Of a DNA stretch of 5,651 nucleotides, positions 1 to 5,651 are shown in pieces; position 1 is the first letter of the stretch, and each line of letters starts with the position of its first letter. A program made the position numbers and the translations under genes. This stretch comes from Spirochaetaceae bacterium (lineage in GTDB: Bacteria > Spirochaetota > Spirochaetia > B11-G9), in contig DAOWMA010000159.1 in NCBI GenBank assembly GCA_030643345.1, forward strand, positions 1 to 5,651, written 5' to 3'. The notes under the pieces are model-generated. The model was not told the DNA's origin. It saw nothing but the letters and a program-made list of their open reading frames with translations, and did no database searches.

Positions 1-524
1 GACATAATTTTAATTCGGGATGATACAGCAGGGAACATAGCAGGAGATATCTTATTGACTGTCTGAAGGACTCCATCAATCCGGTATCTAACCTTCACTG
101 TGTCTGTAAATGCCTCGATATGTATATCCGATGACCTTTTTCGAATTCCTTCGATAATTGTACTGTTAACAAAATTGATTACCGGTGCATCGTTTGCTAT
201 TCTGTCAAGTAGTAATTTCTCTTTCCCCATTTCAAATGATAAATCCTTATCACTAAGGTCCGAATGAAGTTTTCCAAGATATTCTGACAGTTCATCGTGT
301 TCAATTTTCCTGTATATAATTTTTTTATCATGAAAATGGGAGAGAGTTTCCTTTAATTCAACATTATCAGTATTGCAGATACCTATAATAATTGAAGTCT
401 TTTTTGTTTCTAAAACAATCGAAGAATGGACCTCTATAAAATCAGAACTATACTGATCTTTTCCATCAGGAAGAGGCAGGTAATCTGAAATAGAAACTAA
501 GTCAATCTCTTTAATTAGTTCCAT
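1..524 (-). CDS. gspE: GspE/PilB-family secretion ATPase, N-terminal part (runs off the window)
   Basis: This is the first 174 codons of a type II secretion / type IV pilus assembly ATPase, a cytoplasmic hexameric motor that powers pseudopilus or pilus assembly at the inner membrane. Residues 1-105 form a variable N-terminal domain with no clear family match by eye. From residue 111 the sequence becomes typical of the family: NDAPVINFVNS at 111-121, then SSDIHIEAF at 131-139 and VRYRIDGVL at 145-153, the start of the N2 domain, then SRIKIM at 169-174. The Walker A, Asp box, Walker B and any CxxC zinc motif would lie beyond the window edge and cannot be judged. The short N-terminal extension of about 110 residues is closer to GspE than to the longer PilB forms, but PilB is not excluded. 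The start ATG at 524-522 overlaps the end of the secretin gene by 10 bases and is preceded by GGGAAG with a 5-base spacer, so translational coupling is likely. Confidence 0.93.
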   Translation of the reverse strand, partial: MELIKEIDLVSISDYLPLPDGKDQYSSDFIEVHSSIVLETKKTSIIIGICNTDNVELKETLSHFHDKKIIYRKIEHDELSEYLGKLHSDLSDKDLSFEMGKEKLLLDRIANDAPVINFVNSTIIEGIRKRSSDIHIEAFTDTVKVRYRIDGVLQTVNKISPAMFPAVSSRIKIM

Positions 525-2677
525 ATTATCTTCCCATCAAAATATTTCTGATAGTATCCTTTAAAAATTTTGTCCCATGTTAGCTCCTCCTGTTCGGGAT
601 ATTCGATATATGGAACAATATAGATAACCATCTCGGTATTCGTAAAAGTCTCCACCATACTGGTAAATAACCATCCAAGAAGAGGGATGCTCCCCAAAAT
701 CGGAGTCTTTTGATAGGCCACGTCTTTTTCCTGCTGAAGAAGGCCGCTTATTATTACAGGCTTACCGGAAGGTGTGCGTACATGGGTACTTATTACTTTT
801 TCCGAAGTAGGAGGTGGATTACCGGCGTTTGAAGAAACATCCGCTCCCCGCTTTGAAACTGTAGATTTCACATTCATTGTTATCATGTTGTCACCCGAAA
901 CCCAGCCGTTTATACTGATTATCAGCCCGGAAGTTATTTCCCGGGTTACACCCGTTGATTGTACTTCTCCTGTATCAGGATCAATTTCCATATCCCTGTA
1001 TCTGTATGTATTGGTGTTCTGAAAGCTAATATCCTCCCCTGTAAGACCATTCAATGTCGTATCTGCCATTACTCTTGCTTCTGCTTCACCGATCTTTGTA
1101 TTCAAATCAATCGCAAACAGATACCCAAAAGTACTAACTATATCGAGATTCAGATTAATAAGATTTCCCAGAGTACCAAGAACTGTAGTCTGTGCACTCC
1201 CTTGCATTATTTCGTTTCCAATTGTAATATCGAACTCTTTATTTTTACTCTCCTGATACTGAACAACAAGAAGTTCATACCGTATCTGAGGAATAGGTTT
1301 ATCAATATATTCCAGTTCTTTAAGGAATCGCTCCAGCTTCTCGTCAGAACCCTTAAAAAAAACCATGTTTGGATCTGTTGATTTGACAATATCCTTTTCA
1401 CAGGTAGAAGGAGGAAGGTTTTTTAACAGGTCTTCTGCCCTGATATACTTAAGATGGATAGCCTTCCCTTCATTCTGCCTGTCGATCATACGTACAAAAG
1501 AGATGAAATCATCTATCTTCTCTTTAGTTGCCTCTATGATAAATACACGGGGGCTGCCTGTTCGGGTAATTTGAAGTTTCTTCAAGCGATCAGGAATCAG
1601 CTTTAAAAGCTCATCCACAGTAAGAAAGGAAAGATAAAGTTTTGATACCTGCTTTTCTTCATACTCAGCTTCCAGTTTTGTGATAAAATCCCTTATAGGT
1701 GTAATCTCTTCAAAACTGCCGGAAAGAATAATTGCATTATTCTCCTTGTCTATTTTAAAAATCGAAGAACTTGCAAGCCCCGAAGGGAACAGTGCCGGAA
1801 GCATTTCCACAGGGATATTGTTTGATTTTATATATTCAATATTGTTCATCTTTTTAAGGATTTCGTTTCTTGAAACATCAAAGATATAATAGATATCCTC
1901 CCGCACAGTAAAATCCCCATCGCTCCGCTCCAGCAAAAGACGAAGTAATTCATCGAATGACTTCTCTTTAAAATGTATGTTCTCCAGAATAGAATCCCCT
2001 CTTTTCATCATTGAGTATTCATATCCGGATTCTGAAAAGAGCTGAAATAATGCATCAGACAATCGAATAGAATCCGCAGATATCGAAAACAGGCCGTTCT
2101 CCGATTTAATTGTAACTGTACCTTTTTCGGAAAAAATATCCTGCTTCGCTGATCGTCTCTTTACATAAAAATAGTCATCAGAACTTTCAATTTCATAGTC
2201 AGTAAAACGACGCATTACAATTTCAATTACTCTAACAACGGGGAGTGATTCAGCATTTACTGTTAACCGCTCCCTGGGAAGAGCATCATAAAGAATAGTT
2301 GACTTTATCTCTTTTGATATCTTCTCAAAGATCAACCCCGGTTCCACATTCTTCGCAAAAAGTGACAATGCCCCGGCTGCATCATCATACTTAACCATAA
2401 TCTTCGAAACGTAATAGACTCCGTCTTTTTTCCAGGAATAGAGACCATATGGATCAAGGAAATTTTCTAAAGCAATCTCAAGATTGGTGTTACTAAAATG
2501 ATACGATGCTTGTCCATCCACAGTATCGTCAGGGATAATTGATGTTCCTGTTGCTTGCGCCAGGGTAAAAAGAATATCCTTTATCGACTGGTTTACGAAT
2601 TCCATCTGCTTTATTTCCTGGGCAGACAATAAAAAAACAGTACCCATTAATAGCAGTATTAAATATAATTTCTTCAT
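515..2677 (-). CDS. gspD: GspD-like secretin, outer-membrane gate of a type II secretion / type IV pilus type system
   Basis: This 720-residue protein should form the multimeric outer-membrane channel through which substrates or a pilus leave the cell. Residues 1-19 or so are a signal peptide (MKK, then a leucine-rich core ending LLSA before QE). Three STN/N0-like segments appear to follow at about 22-90, 109-172 and 196-266, ending in similar motifs (VYYV, YFYV, YYIF). Three N1/NolW-like ring-building modules follow at about 280-336, 344-400 and 405-460. The secretin domain spans about 463-692, with ARVMADTTLNGLTG at 534-547, the SGLIISINGWV strand region at 583-593 and the hallmark C-terminal block PSGKPVIISGL, TPILGSIPLLGWLF, NTEMVIYIVPYI at 636-691. 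There are no AMIN domains, so it is unlike typical PilQ. The start at 2677 was preferred over an in-frame ATG at 2713 because it places the signal peptide at the N-terminus and makes a TAATG junction with the upstream peptidase gene. The Shine-Dalgarno sequence is weak, consistent with coupled translation. Confidence 0.93.
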   Translation of the reverse strand: MKKLYLILLLMGTVFLLSAQEIKQMEFVNQSIKDILFTLAQATGTSIIPDDTVDGQASYHFSNTNLEIALENFLDPYGLYSWKKDGVYYVSKIMVKYDDAAGALSLFAKNVEPGLIFEKISKEIKSTILYDALPRERLTVNAESLPVVRVIEIVMRRFTDYEIESSDDYFYVKRRSAKQDIFSEKGTVTIKSENGLFSISADSIRLSDALFQLFSESGYEYSMMKRGDSILENIHFKEKSFDELLRLLLERSDGDFTVREDIYYIFDVSRNEILKKMNNIEYIKSNNIPVEMLPALFPSGLASSSIFKIDKENNAIILSGSFEEITPIRDFITKLEAEYEEKQVSKLYLSFLTVDELLKLIPDRLKKLQITRTGSPRVFIIEATKEKIDDFISFVRMIDRQNEGKAIHLKYIRAEDLLKNLPPSTCEKDIVKSTDPNMVFFKGSDEKLERFLKELEYIDKPIPQIRYELLVVQYQESKNKEFDITIGNEIMQGSAQTTVLGTLGNLINLNLDIVSTFGYLFAIDLNTKIGEAEARVMADTTLNGLTGEDISFQNTNTYRYRDMEIDPDTGEVQSTGVTREITSGLIISINGWVSGDNMITMNVKSTVSKRGADVSSNAGNPPPTSEKVISTHVRTPSGKPVIISGLLQQEKDVAYQKTPILGSIPLLGWLFTSMVETFTNTEMVIYIVPYIEYPEQEELTWDKIFKGYYQKYFDGKIIWN
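530..535 (-). promoter_or_regulatory. Ribosome binding site of the ATPase gene, inside the secretin gene
   Basis: On the minus strand GGGAAG lies within the last codons of the secretin gene, five bases before the ATG at 524. It supports the choice of that ATG and independent or coupled initiation on the polycistronic message. Confidence 0.6.
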
Positions 2678-3186
2678 TATATCCAAACCTTGAAATCTGA
2701 TAAAATATAGCAATTCAGAAGGTATGCACCAATACTTCCAACTGTTAAAAAGGGTGCAAAAGGGACCTTCGAATTCTTATTCAGCTTTCCTGAGATTAAT
2801 CCTGTCAATGCAAATCCAAGCCCCAGGACAGAGGCTAATCCGGTGGCAATAAACCAACCTGGGAAACCTGCAAAGACGGCCATAAAAACTGCAAACTTTA
2901 CGTCTCCCATTCCAAGATTCCCTCCTGTAAGCAGCCGGATTAGTAAAAATATTGAAAACCCTGTCAGCATCTCAAGAACAACCCTTCCCGGCGAATCTCC
3001 AAAAATAAATAATCGCATAACAAAGATAAGTGCTGCTCCTCTGAAAACAGTCCAGTTCGGGATTCTTTTCCGTTTAATATCCACCAGACAGGCAGGTATT
3101 GAGAAAACAATAAATACGCCAAGGAATAATATGTTTTCATTATAATTATTCACACTAAGAACCTCTAATAAGACTATTCTTCCCAT
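2677..3186 (-). CDS. Minimal A24-family prepilin peptidase (GspO/PilD/TadV-like), without the N-methylase domain
   Basis: This is an inner-membrane aspartic peptidase that cleaves the leader from type IV prepilins or pseudopilins. The two catalytic aspartates of family A24 are visible: D36 in CLVDIKRKRIPNW (33-45) and D95 in the GxGD motif LGMGDVKFAVF (91-101). The conserved tail motif VPFAPFLTVGSIGAYL is at 141-156. About five to six hydrophobic segments are seen, beginning at 19-35. At 169 residues (158 if it starts at GTG) it lacks the roughly 90-residue N-terminal domain with CxxC pairs that carries N-methyltransferase activity in classical GspO/PilD, so in size it resembles TadV/CpaA or archaeal-type enzymes. 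The annotated ATG at 3186 forms TAATG with the stop of the preceding gene. A GTG at 3153 (residue 12) has a much better ribosome binding site and may be the real start. Its place between a putative outer-membrane protein gene and the secretin gene makes it the dedicated processing enzyme of this system. Confidence 0.92.
   Translation of the reverse strand: MGRIVLLEVLSVNNYNENILFLGVFIVFSIPACLVDIKRKRIPNWTVFRGAALIFVMRLFIFGDSPGRVVLEMLTGFSIFLLIRLLTGGNLGMGDVKFAVFMAVFAGFPGWFIATGLASVLGLGFALTGLISGKLNKNSKVPFAPFLTVGSIGAYLLNCYILSDFKVWI
3161..3166 (-). promoter_or_regulatory. Shine-Dalgarno sequence for an alternative GTG start of the prepilin peptidase
   Basis: On the minus strand AGAGGT is followed by a 7-base spacer and an in-frame GTG at 3153-3151 (residue 12 of the longer reading). 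No comparable site precedes the ATG at 3186, where the best match is GGG close to the start. The GTG start would give 158 residues, beginning just before the first membrane segment, and a 32-base gap after the preceding stop codon. Confidence 0.45.
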
Positions 3187-4466
3187 TACCCAAAAATAGT
3201 TTTAAACCCAACTGTTAAACCCTTTAGCAGCCACCCCTCTTTAAGGTCGACCTTACAGAAAGCAGTTCCACTGTTGAATTTCTGATTAACCCTTACCTGA
3301 AACGTATGCTGGTCCACCGGTTCAAATATTTCCTCTTTATATTTGTAAACCAGTTCCACGTCAGACTTACCAAGAGAACATTTTAATTCCAGTTCAAACC
3401 TTCTCTCTGAAAGGGAATCAAAATCTGAAGTAAAACCAATCCCGCTAAACAATGACAATAACCAGGAAACTCCTATTCTGGTGTCAAATTTATTTTCCAC
3501 AGTTTCTTCTCCATCACTGTCAAAATTAAATTGCTGACCGAACTCTGTAGAGAAAAGTAAATTTGAATTATCATATTTAATTTTTATCGAAGAACTGCCT
3601 GAGGTGGGAAGATATGCATCAGCTAGAACTGGCGGATGTTCTTCACTGTATTGGGTTTTTATTATAGTTTCCCAATACCTTACAGGATAAATTCCAATCC
3701 ATAGACTTAGTAGATATTTATCCTTCGACAGGTTAACATTTGCAGTAATAAAATCCGGATCTGTTATTCCGGCAAAACCTTTTACTTTTATTTTCTTCCA
3801 GAGTAATTCAATATACATACGATTGTATGATCCGGCTTTATATATATTGTTTCCGGAAAGCACACCCAAATAATCAAGTTTATAATTGCTCCATCTAAAA
3901 ATTGACTGCAGGCCCATGTGGATGGGATTTGATACTGGAACAATTGGAAAATCACTCGTCCAGTCATCAGAAGGTGTTTTCACATTTTCAGTAATCGAAA
4001 CAAGGGCCCTTACTAATAAGTGATCTGATCCAATTGTATAGTTGCCGCCTATCCAGAAACCACTTGTAAAAAGAACATTAATGCCGGGACCTTTTTCCGT
4101 TCCCAGAGAAAGTCCATAGGGCCCTCCGGTATAGAGGGAATAATCTTTTCCCAGACCTGGAGATTCGCGAAACAGATCGGAGCCGGCCGAAACCTTTAGA
4201 GGGTTAAAGATTTCTCTCCAAAAACCCTCTTTTTTTACTCTGCCGGCCCTGATTAAGCGGGATTCAAATGAGAAATCCAAATCAGTATCAGATGTGTCCT
4301 GGTCTGAATCAGTTATTAAACAAAAAGAATAATCTGCTTCCCGATAAATTACTCTCGTAATAAATTCATTGTCATCCAATCTACTCTCTATCTCACTTCC
4401 CCTTAGCAGAAAGATTTTCAGAACCAGAAATATAAAAAAGAATAAAGTAAATTTTATTATCCCCAT
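3186..4466 (-). CDS. Exported, probably outer-membrane beta-barrel protein of unknown family, first gene of the secretin operon
   Basis: I do not recognise this 426-residue protein. It starts with a hydrophobic stretch at residues 3-21 bounded by LRGSE, which looks like a signal peptide, although it has few positive charges before the core. An aspartate-rich stretch follows at 53-66 (DSDQDTSDTDLDFS). From about residue 115 to the end the sequence shows recurring amphipathic strands rich in aromatic residues and glycine, with polar turns (for example INVLFTSGFWIGGNYTIG at 129-146, YLLSLWIGIYPVRYW at 251-265, RIGVSWLLSLFSGIGF at 330-345, FELELKCSL at 357-365, WLLKGLTVGFKTIFG at 412-426). This is the look of an outer-membrane barrel. 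There are cysteines at 49, 363 and 404, but none near the signal peptide, so it is not a lipoprotein. It is not a GspC: no PDZ-like or HR-domain signature and too strand-rich. It leads the operon and its stop fuses with the peptidase ATG, so a role in the same envelope machine is inferred. The ATG at 4466 has only a weak Shine-Dalgarno sequence. Confidence 0.8.
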   Translation of the reverse strand: MGIIKFTLFFFIFLVLKIFLLRGSEIESRLDDNEFITRVIYREADYSFCLITDSDQDTSDTDLDFSFESRLIRAGRVKKEGFWREIFNPLKVSAGSDLFRESPGLGKDYSLYTGGPYGLSLGTEKGPGINVLFTSGFWIGGNYTIGSDHLLVRALVSITENVKTPSDDWTSDFPIVPVSNPIHMGLQSIFRWSNYKLDYLGVLSGNNIYKAGSYNRMYIELLWKKIKVKGFAGITDPDFITANVNLSKDKYLLSLWIGIYPVRYWETIIKTQYSEEHPPVLADAYLPTSGSSSIKIKYDNSNLLFSTEFGQQFNFDSDGEETVENKFDTRIGVSWLLSLFSGIGFTSDFDSLSERRFELELKCSLGKSDVELVYKYKEEIFEPVDQHTFQVRVNQKFNSGTAFCKVDLKEGWLLKGLTVGFKTIFG

Positions 4467-4502
4467 AACTACTATAACTGGTAATTTTATGATCCTGCTT
4501 CA

Positions 4503-4532
4503 ATAAAACCTGTAAAAAACATAAAAAATCAA
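4503..4532 (-). promoter_or_regulatory. Candidate promoter of the secretin operon
   Basis: On the minus strand TTGATT (4532-4527) and TTTTAT (4508-4503) are 18 bases apart. This would start transcription near 4496 and leave a leader of about 30 bases before the ATG at 4466. The hexamers each match the sigma-70 consensus at about four positions. It is the best placed candidate seen, but the surrounding sequence is strongly AT-rich. Confidence 0.2.
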
Positions 4533-4550
4533 ATTATTACAAATTATTTA

Positions 4551-4579
4551 TTGCTTTTTCCACTGTTTCCTGTGAAAAT
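4551..4579 (+). promoter_or_regulatory. ackA: Candidate ackA promoter (weak -35, extended -10)
   Basis: TTGCTT at 4551-4556 and GAAAAT at 4574-4579 are 17 bases apart, and TG at 4571-4572 precedes the -10 hexamer by one base, giving an extended -10. The hexamers match the sigma-70 consensus at only three and four positions. In AT-rich DNA this can occur by chance; spacing and location 30-60 bases before the start codon are the main support. Confidence 0.25.
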
Positions 4580-4600
4580 AGGTAAAAATCAGTTTTCTAA

Positions 4601-4606
4601 AAGGAG
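4601..4606 (+). promoter_or_regulatory. Ribosome binding site of ackA
   Basis: AAGGAG lies five bases before the ATG at 4612. It is a near-perfect Shine-Dalgarno sequence, clearly stronger than those of the minus-strand genes, which fits a highly expressed central metabolic enzyme, and it fixes the ackA start. Confidence 0.9.
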
Positions 4607-4611
4607 ATAAA

Positions 4612-5651
4612 ATGACTATATTAACCCTCAATTGCGGCAGTTCATCCGCAAAATACCAGGTGTACGACTGGCAAAAGAAGGAAGTTCTTGCAAGCGGTAT
4701 TGTTGAAAGAGTAGGACATGATTCAGTGATCGAGCATAACAGGACCGGTGAGAAAAAGTATGTAAAAAAGCAGGCCTGTTCAAATCATACCGAAGCAATT
4801 AAGTTAATAATTGAAACAATAATAGATCCAAAAGTCGGTGCAATCAAAGATATGAGTGAAATTAAAGCAGTTGGGCACAGGGTTGTTCAGGGGGGAGAGA
4901 AGTTCAATAAATCCCTGATAATTGACGATGAAGCACTTGCAACTTTTAAGGAAGTACAGGACCTTGCTCCTCTGCACAATCCGGCAAATATTCAGGGGAT
5001 CGAAGCAGCCCAGGCTGTTCTTCCGGATGTTCCCCAGTGTGCAATAATGGATACAGCCTGGCATCAAACTATGCCTGAAAAAGCCTATATTTATGCTCTT
5101 CCTTATGAATGGTATGAAAAATACAATGTCAGAAGATACGGTTATCACGGAACATCTTTTCTCTACGTCTCAAAAAGAGCAGCTGTACTTCTGGGTAAAA
5201 ATCCTGCCGAGGTTAATTCAATTGTCTGCCACATTGGGAACGGCGCCAGTATATGCGCAATAAAAAATGGTATTTCAGTTGATACTTCCATGGGTCTTAC
5301 ACCATTGGAAGGTCTTGTAATGGGAACCAGAAGCGGCGATTTTGATCCTGCCATAATTCATTATATGATGAACAGTACTGATCTTAAAACTGAAGAGATT
5401 GAAAAGGCCCTGAATAAGAAAAGCGGTCTTCTTGGAATTACCGGACAGTATATTGACAGAAGAGATATCCAGAAAGCTGCTGAAAAAGGGGATGCCAGAT
5501 CGAAACTTGCCATTGAAATTGAAGCATACAGACTTAAAAAATACATTGGTTCTTATGCTGCAGCCCTTGGACGTGTAGACGCACTTGTCTTTACTGCAGG
5601 TGTAGGCGAGATGGCCCCGATAATAAGAGCAAAAGTCCTTGAAGGCCTTGA
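4612..5651 (+). CDS. ackA: Acetate kinase, N-terminal 346 residues (runs off the window)
   Basis: Acetate kinase makes ATP from acetyl phosphate and ADP in the cytoplasm, the last step of the Pta-AckA route of fermentation, and works in reverse for acetate activation. The N-terminal signature TLNCGSSSAKYQVYD is at residues 5-19. Residues that match the known active site of the Methanosarcina thermophila enzyme are present: N7, R90 (R91), H122 (H123) in APLHNP, D147 (D148) in MDTAWHQTMP, H179 (H180) in YGYHGTS, H207 (H208) in CHIGNGAS and R240 (R241) in MGTRSGDFDP. The FTAGVGE motif is at 327-333. The essential glutamate near residue 384 lies outside the window. One departure is Q93 in GHRVVQGGE, where histidine is usual. 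The start is supported by AAGGAG five bases upstream. The gene is transcribed away from the secretin operon, with no pta in view; pta could lie downstream or elsewhere. Confidence 0.97.
   Translation, partial: MTILTLNCGSSSAKYQVYDWQKKEVLASGIVERVGHDSVIEHNRTGEKKYVKKQACSNHTEAIKLIIETIIDPKVGAIKDMSEIKAVGHRVVQGGEKFNKSLIIDDEALATFKEVQDLAPLHNPANIQGIEAAQAVLPDVPQCAIMDTAWHQTMPEKAYIYALPYEWYEKYNVRRYGYHGTSFLYVSKRAAVLLGKNPAEVNSIVCHIGNGASICAIKNGISVDTSMGLTPLEGLVMGTRSGDFDPAIIHYMMNSTDLKTEEIEKALNKKSGLLGITGQYIDRRDIQKAAEKGDARSKLAIEIEAYRLKKYIGSYAAALGRVDALVFTAGVGEMAPIIRAKVLEGL

Larger units (their letters stand above)
4467..4611. other. Divergent intergenic region between the secretin operon and ackA
   Basis: These 145 AT-rich bases are the only non-coding stretch of any length in the window. 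They must hold the promoters for ackA to the right and, if transcription starts here, for the four-gene operon to the left. They contain the two weak promoter candidates and an imperfect dyad at 4556-4578. No small ORF, RNA gene or terminator hairpin was seen, as expected for a divergent junction. Confidence 0.85.

Noticed and set aside
1355..1362. A run of eight A (eight T in the coding strand) in the secretin gene, a possible slippage or frameshift site.
   Set aside because: The reading frame continues intact through VFFKG into conserved secretin sequence, so no frameshift is needed; a homopolymer alone is weak evidence.
774..1889. Several plus-strand open frames of 69-140 codons opposite the secretin gene, and a 64-codon minus frame at 1207-1401.
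   Set aside because: They lie entirely within a well-supported secretin gene, have no recognisable motifs and look like shadows of its codon pattern.
2678..2713. A 12-residue N-terminal extension of the secretin from an in-frame ATG at 2713.
   Set aside because: It would bury the signal peptide behind 12 residues and overlap the peptidase gene by 37 bases; the ATG at 2677 fits both the signal peptide and the TAATG junction.
2843..3145. A 100-codon plus-strand frame opposite the prepilin peptidase.
   Set aside because: It is antisense to a gene with both catalytic motifs intact, and its composition (Pro, Ile, Lys, Thr) is typical of a shadow frame.
4467..4611. A possible small RNA, riboswitch or terminator in the intergenic region.
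   Set aside because: No GC-rich stem followed by a T-run and no conserved riboswitch core was found; the AT-rich sequence is explained by divergent promoters.
4804..5546. Three minus-strand open frames (61-114 codons) opposite acetate kinase.
   Set aside because: All lie inside the confidently identified ackA gene and show no family motifs or ribosome binding sites of note.

Overview
The window holds parts of two divergent transcription units separated by a 145-base AT-rich intergenic region (4467-4611). Everything left of it (about 4.5 kb) lies on the minus strand and reads as a tight operon for a secretin-dependent system of the type II secretion / type IV pilus superfamily. In transcription order it encodes an exported, probably outer-membrane beta-barrel protein of unknown family (4466-3186), a minimal A24 prepilin peptidase (3186-2677), a GspD-like secretin (2677-515) and the N-terminal part of a GspE/PilB-type assembly ATPase (524 to the window edge). 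To the right, on the plus strand, is acetate kinase (ackA, from 4612), cut off by the window end.

The minus-strand genes are packed with no gaps. The first two junctions are TAATG stop/start fusions and the third is a 10-base overlap, so co-transcription and translational coupling are likely. The gene order suggests a pseudopilus or pilus machine. The peptidase would mature prepilins, which must be encoded elsewhere, probably downstream of the ATPase and beyond position 1. The ATPase would drive assembly, and the secretin would form the outer-membrane gate. The first gene would supply an additional envelope protein. No GspC-like clamp gene is visible at the place where one often precedes gspD.

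The organism is a diderm bacterium with AT-rich DNA, since secretins need an outer membrane. The divergent secretin, the methylase-less peptidase and the fermentative ackA would suit a free-living anaerobic spirochaete or a similar lineage, but this is a weak inference. No RNA genes, mobile elements, CRISPR arrays or terminators were found. The most unusual points are the secretin, whose periplasmic part seems to have three STN-like modules followed by three N1-like modules, and the uncharacterised barrel-like protein leading the operon.
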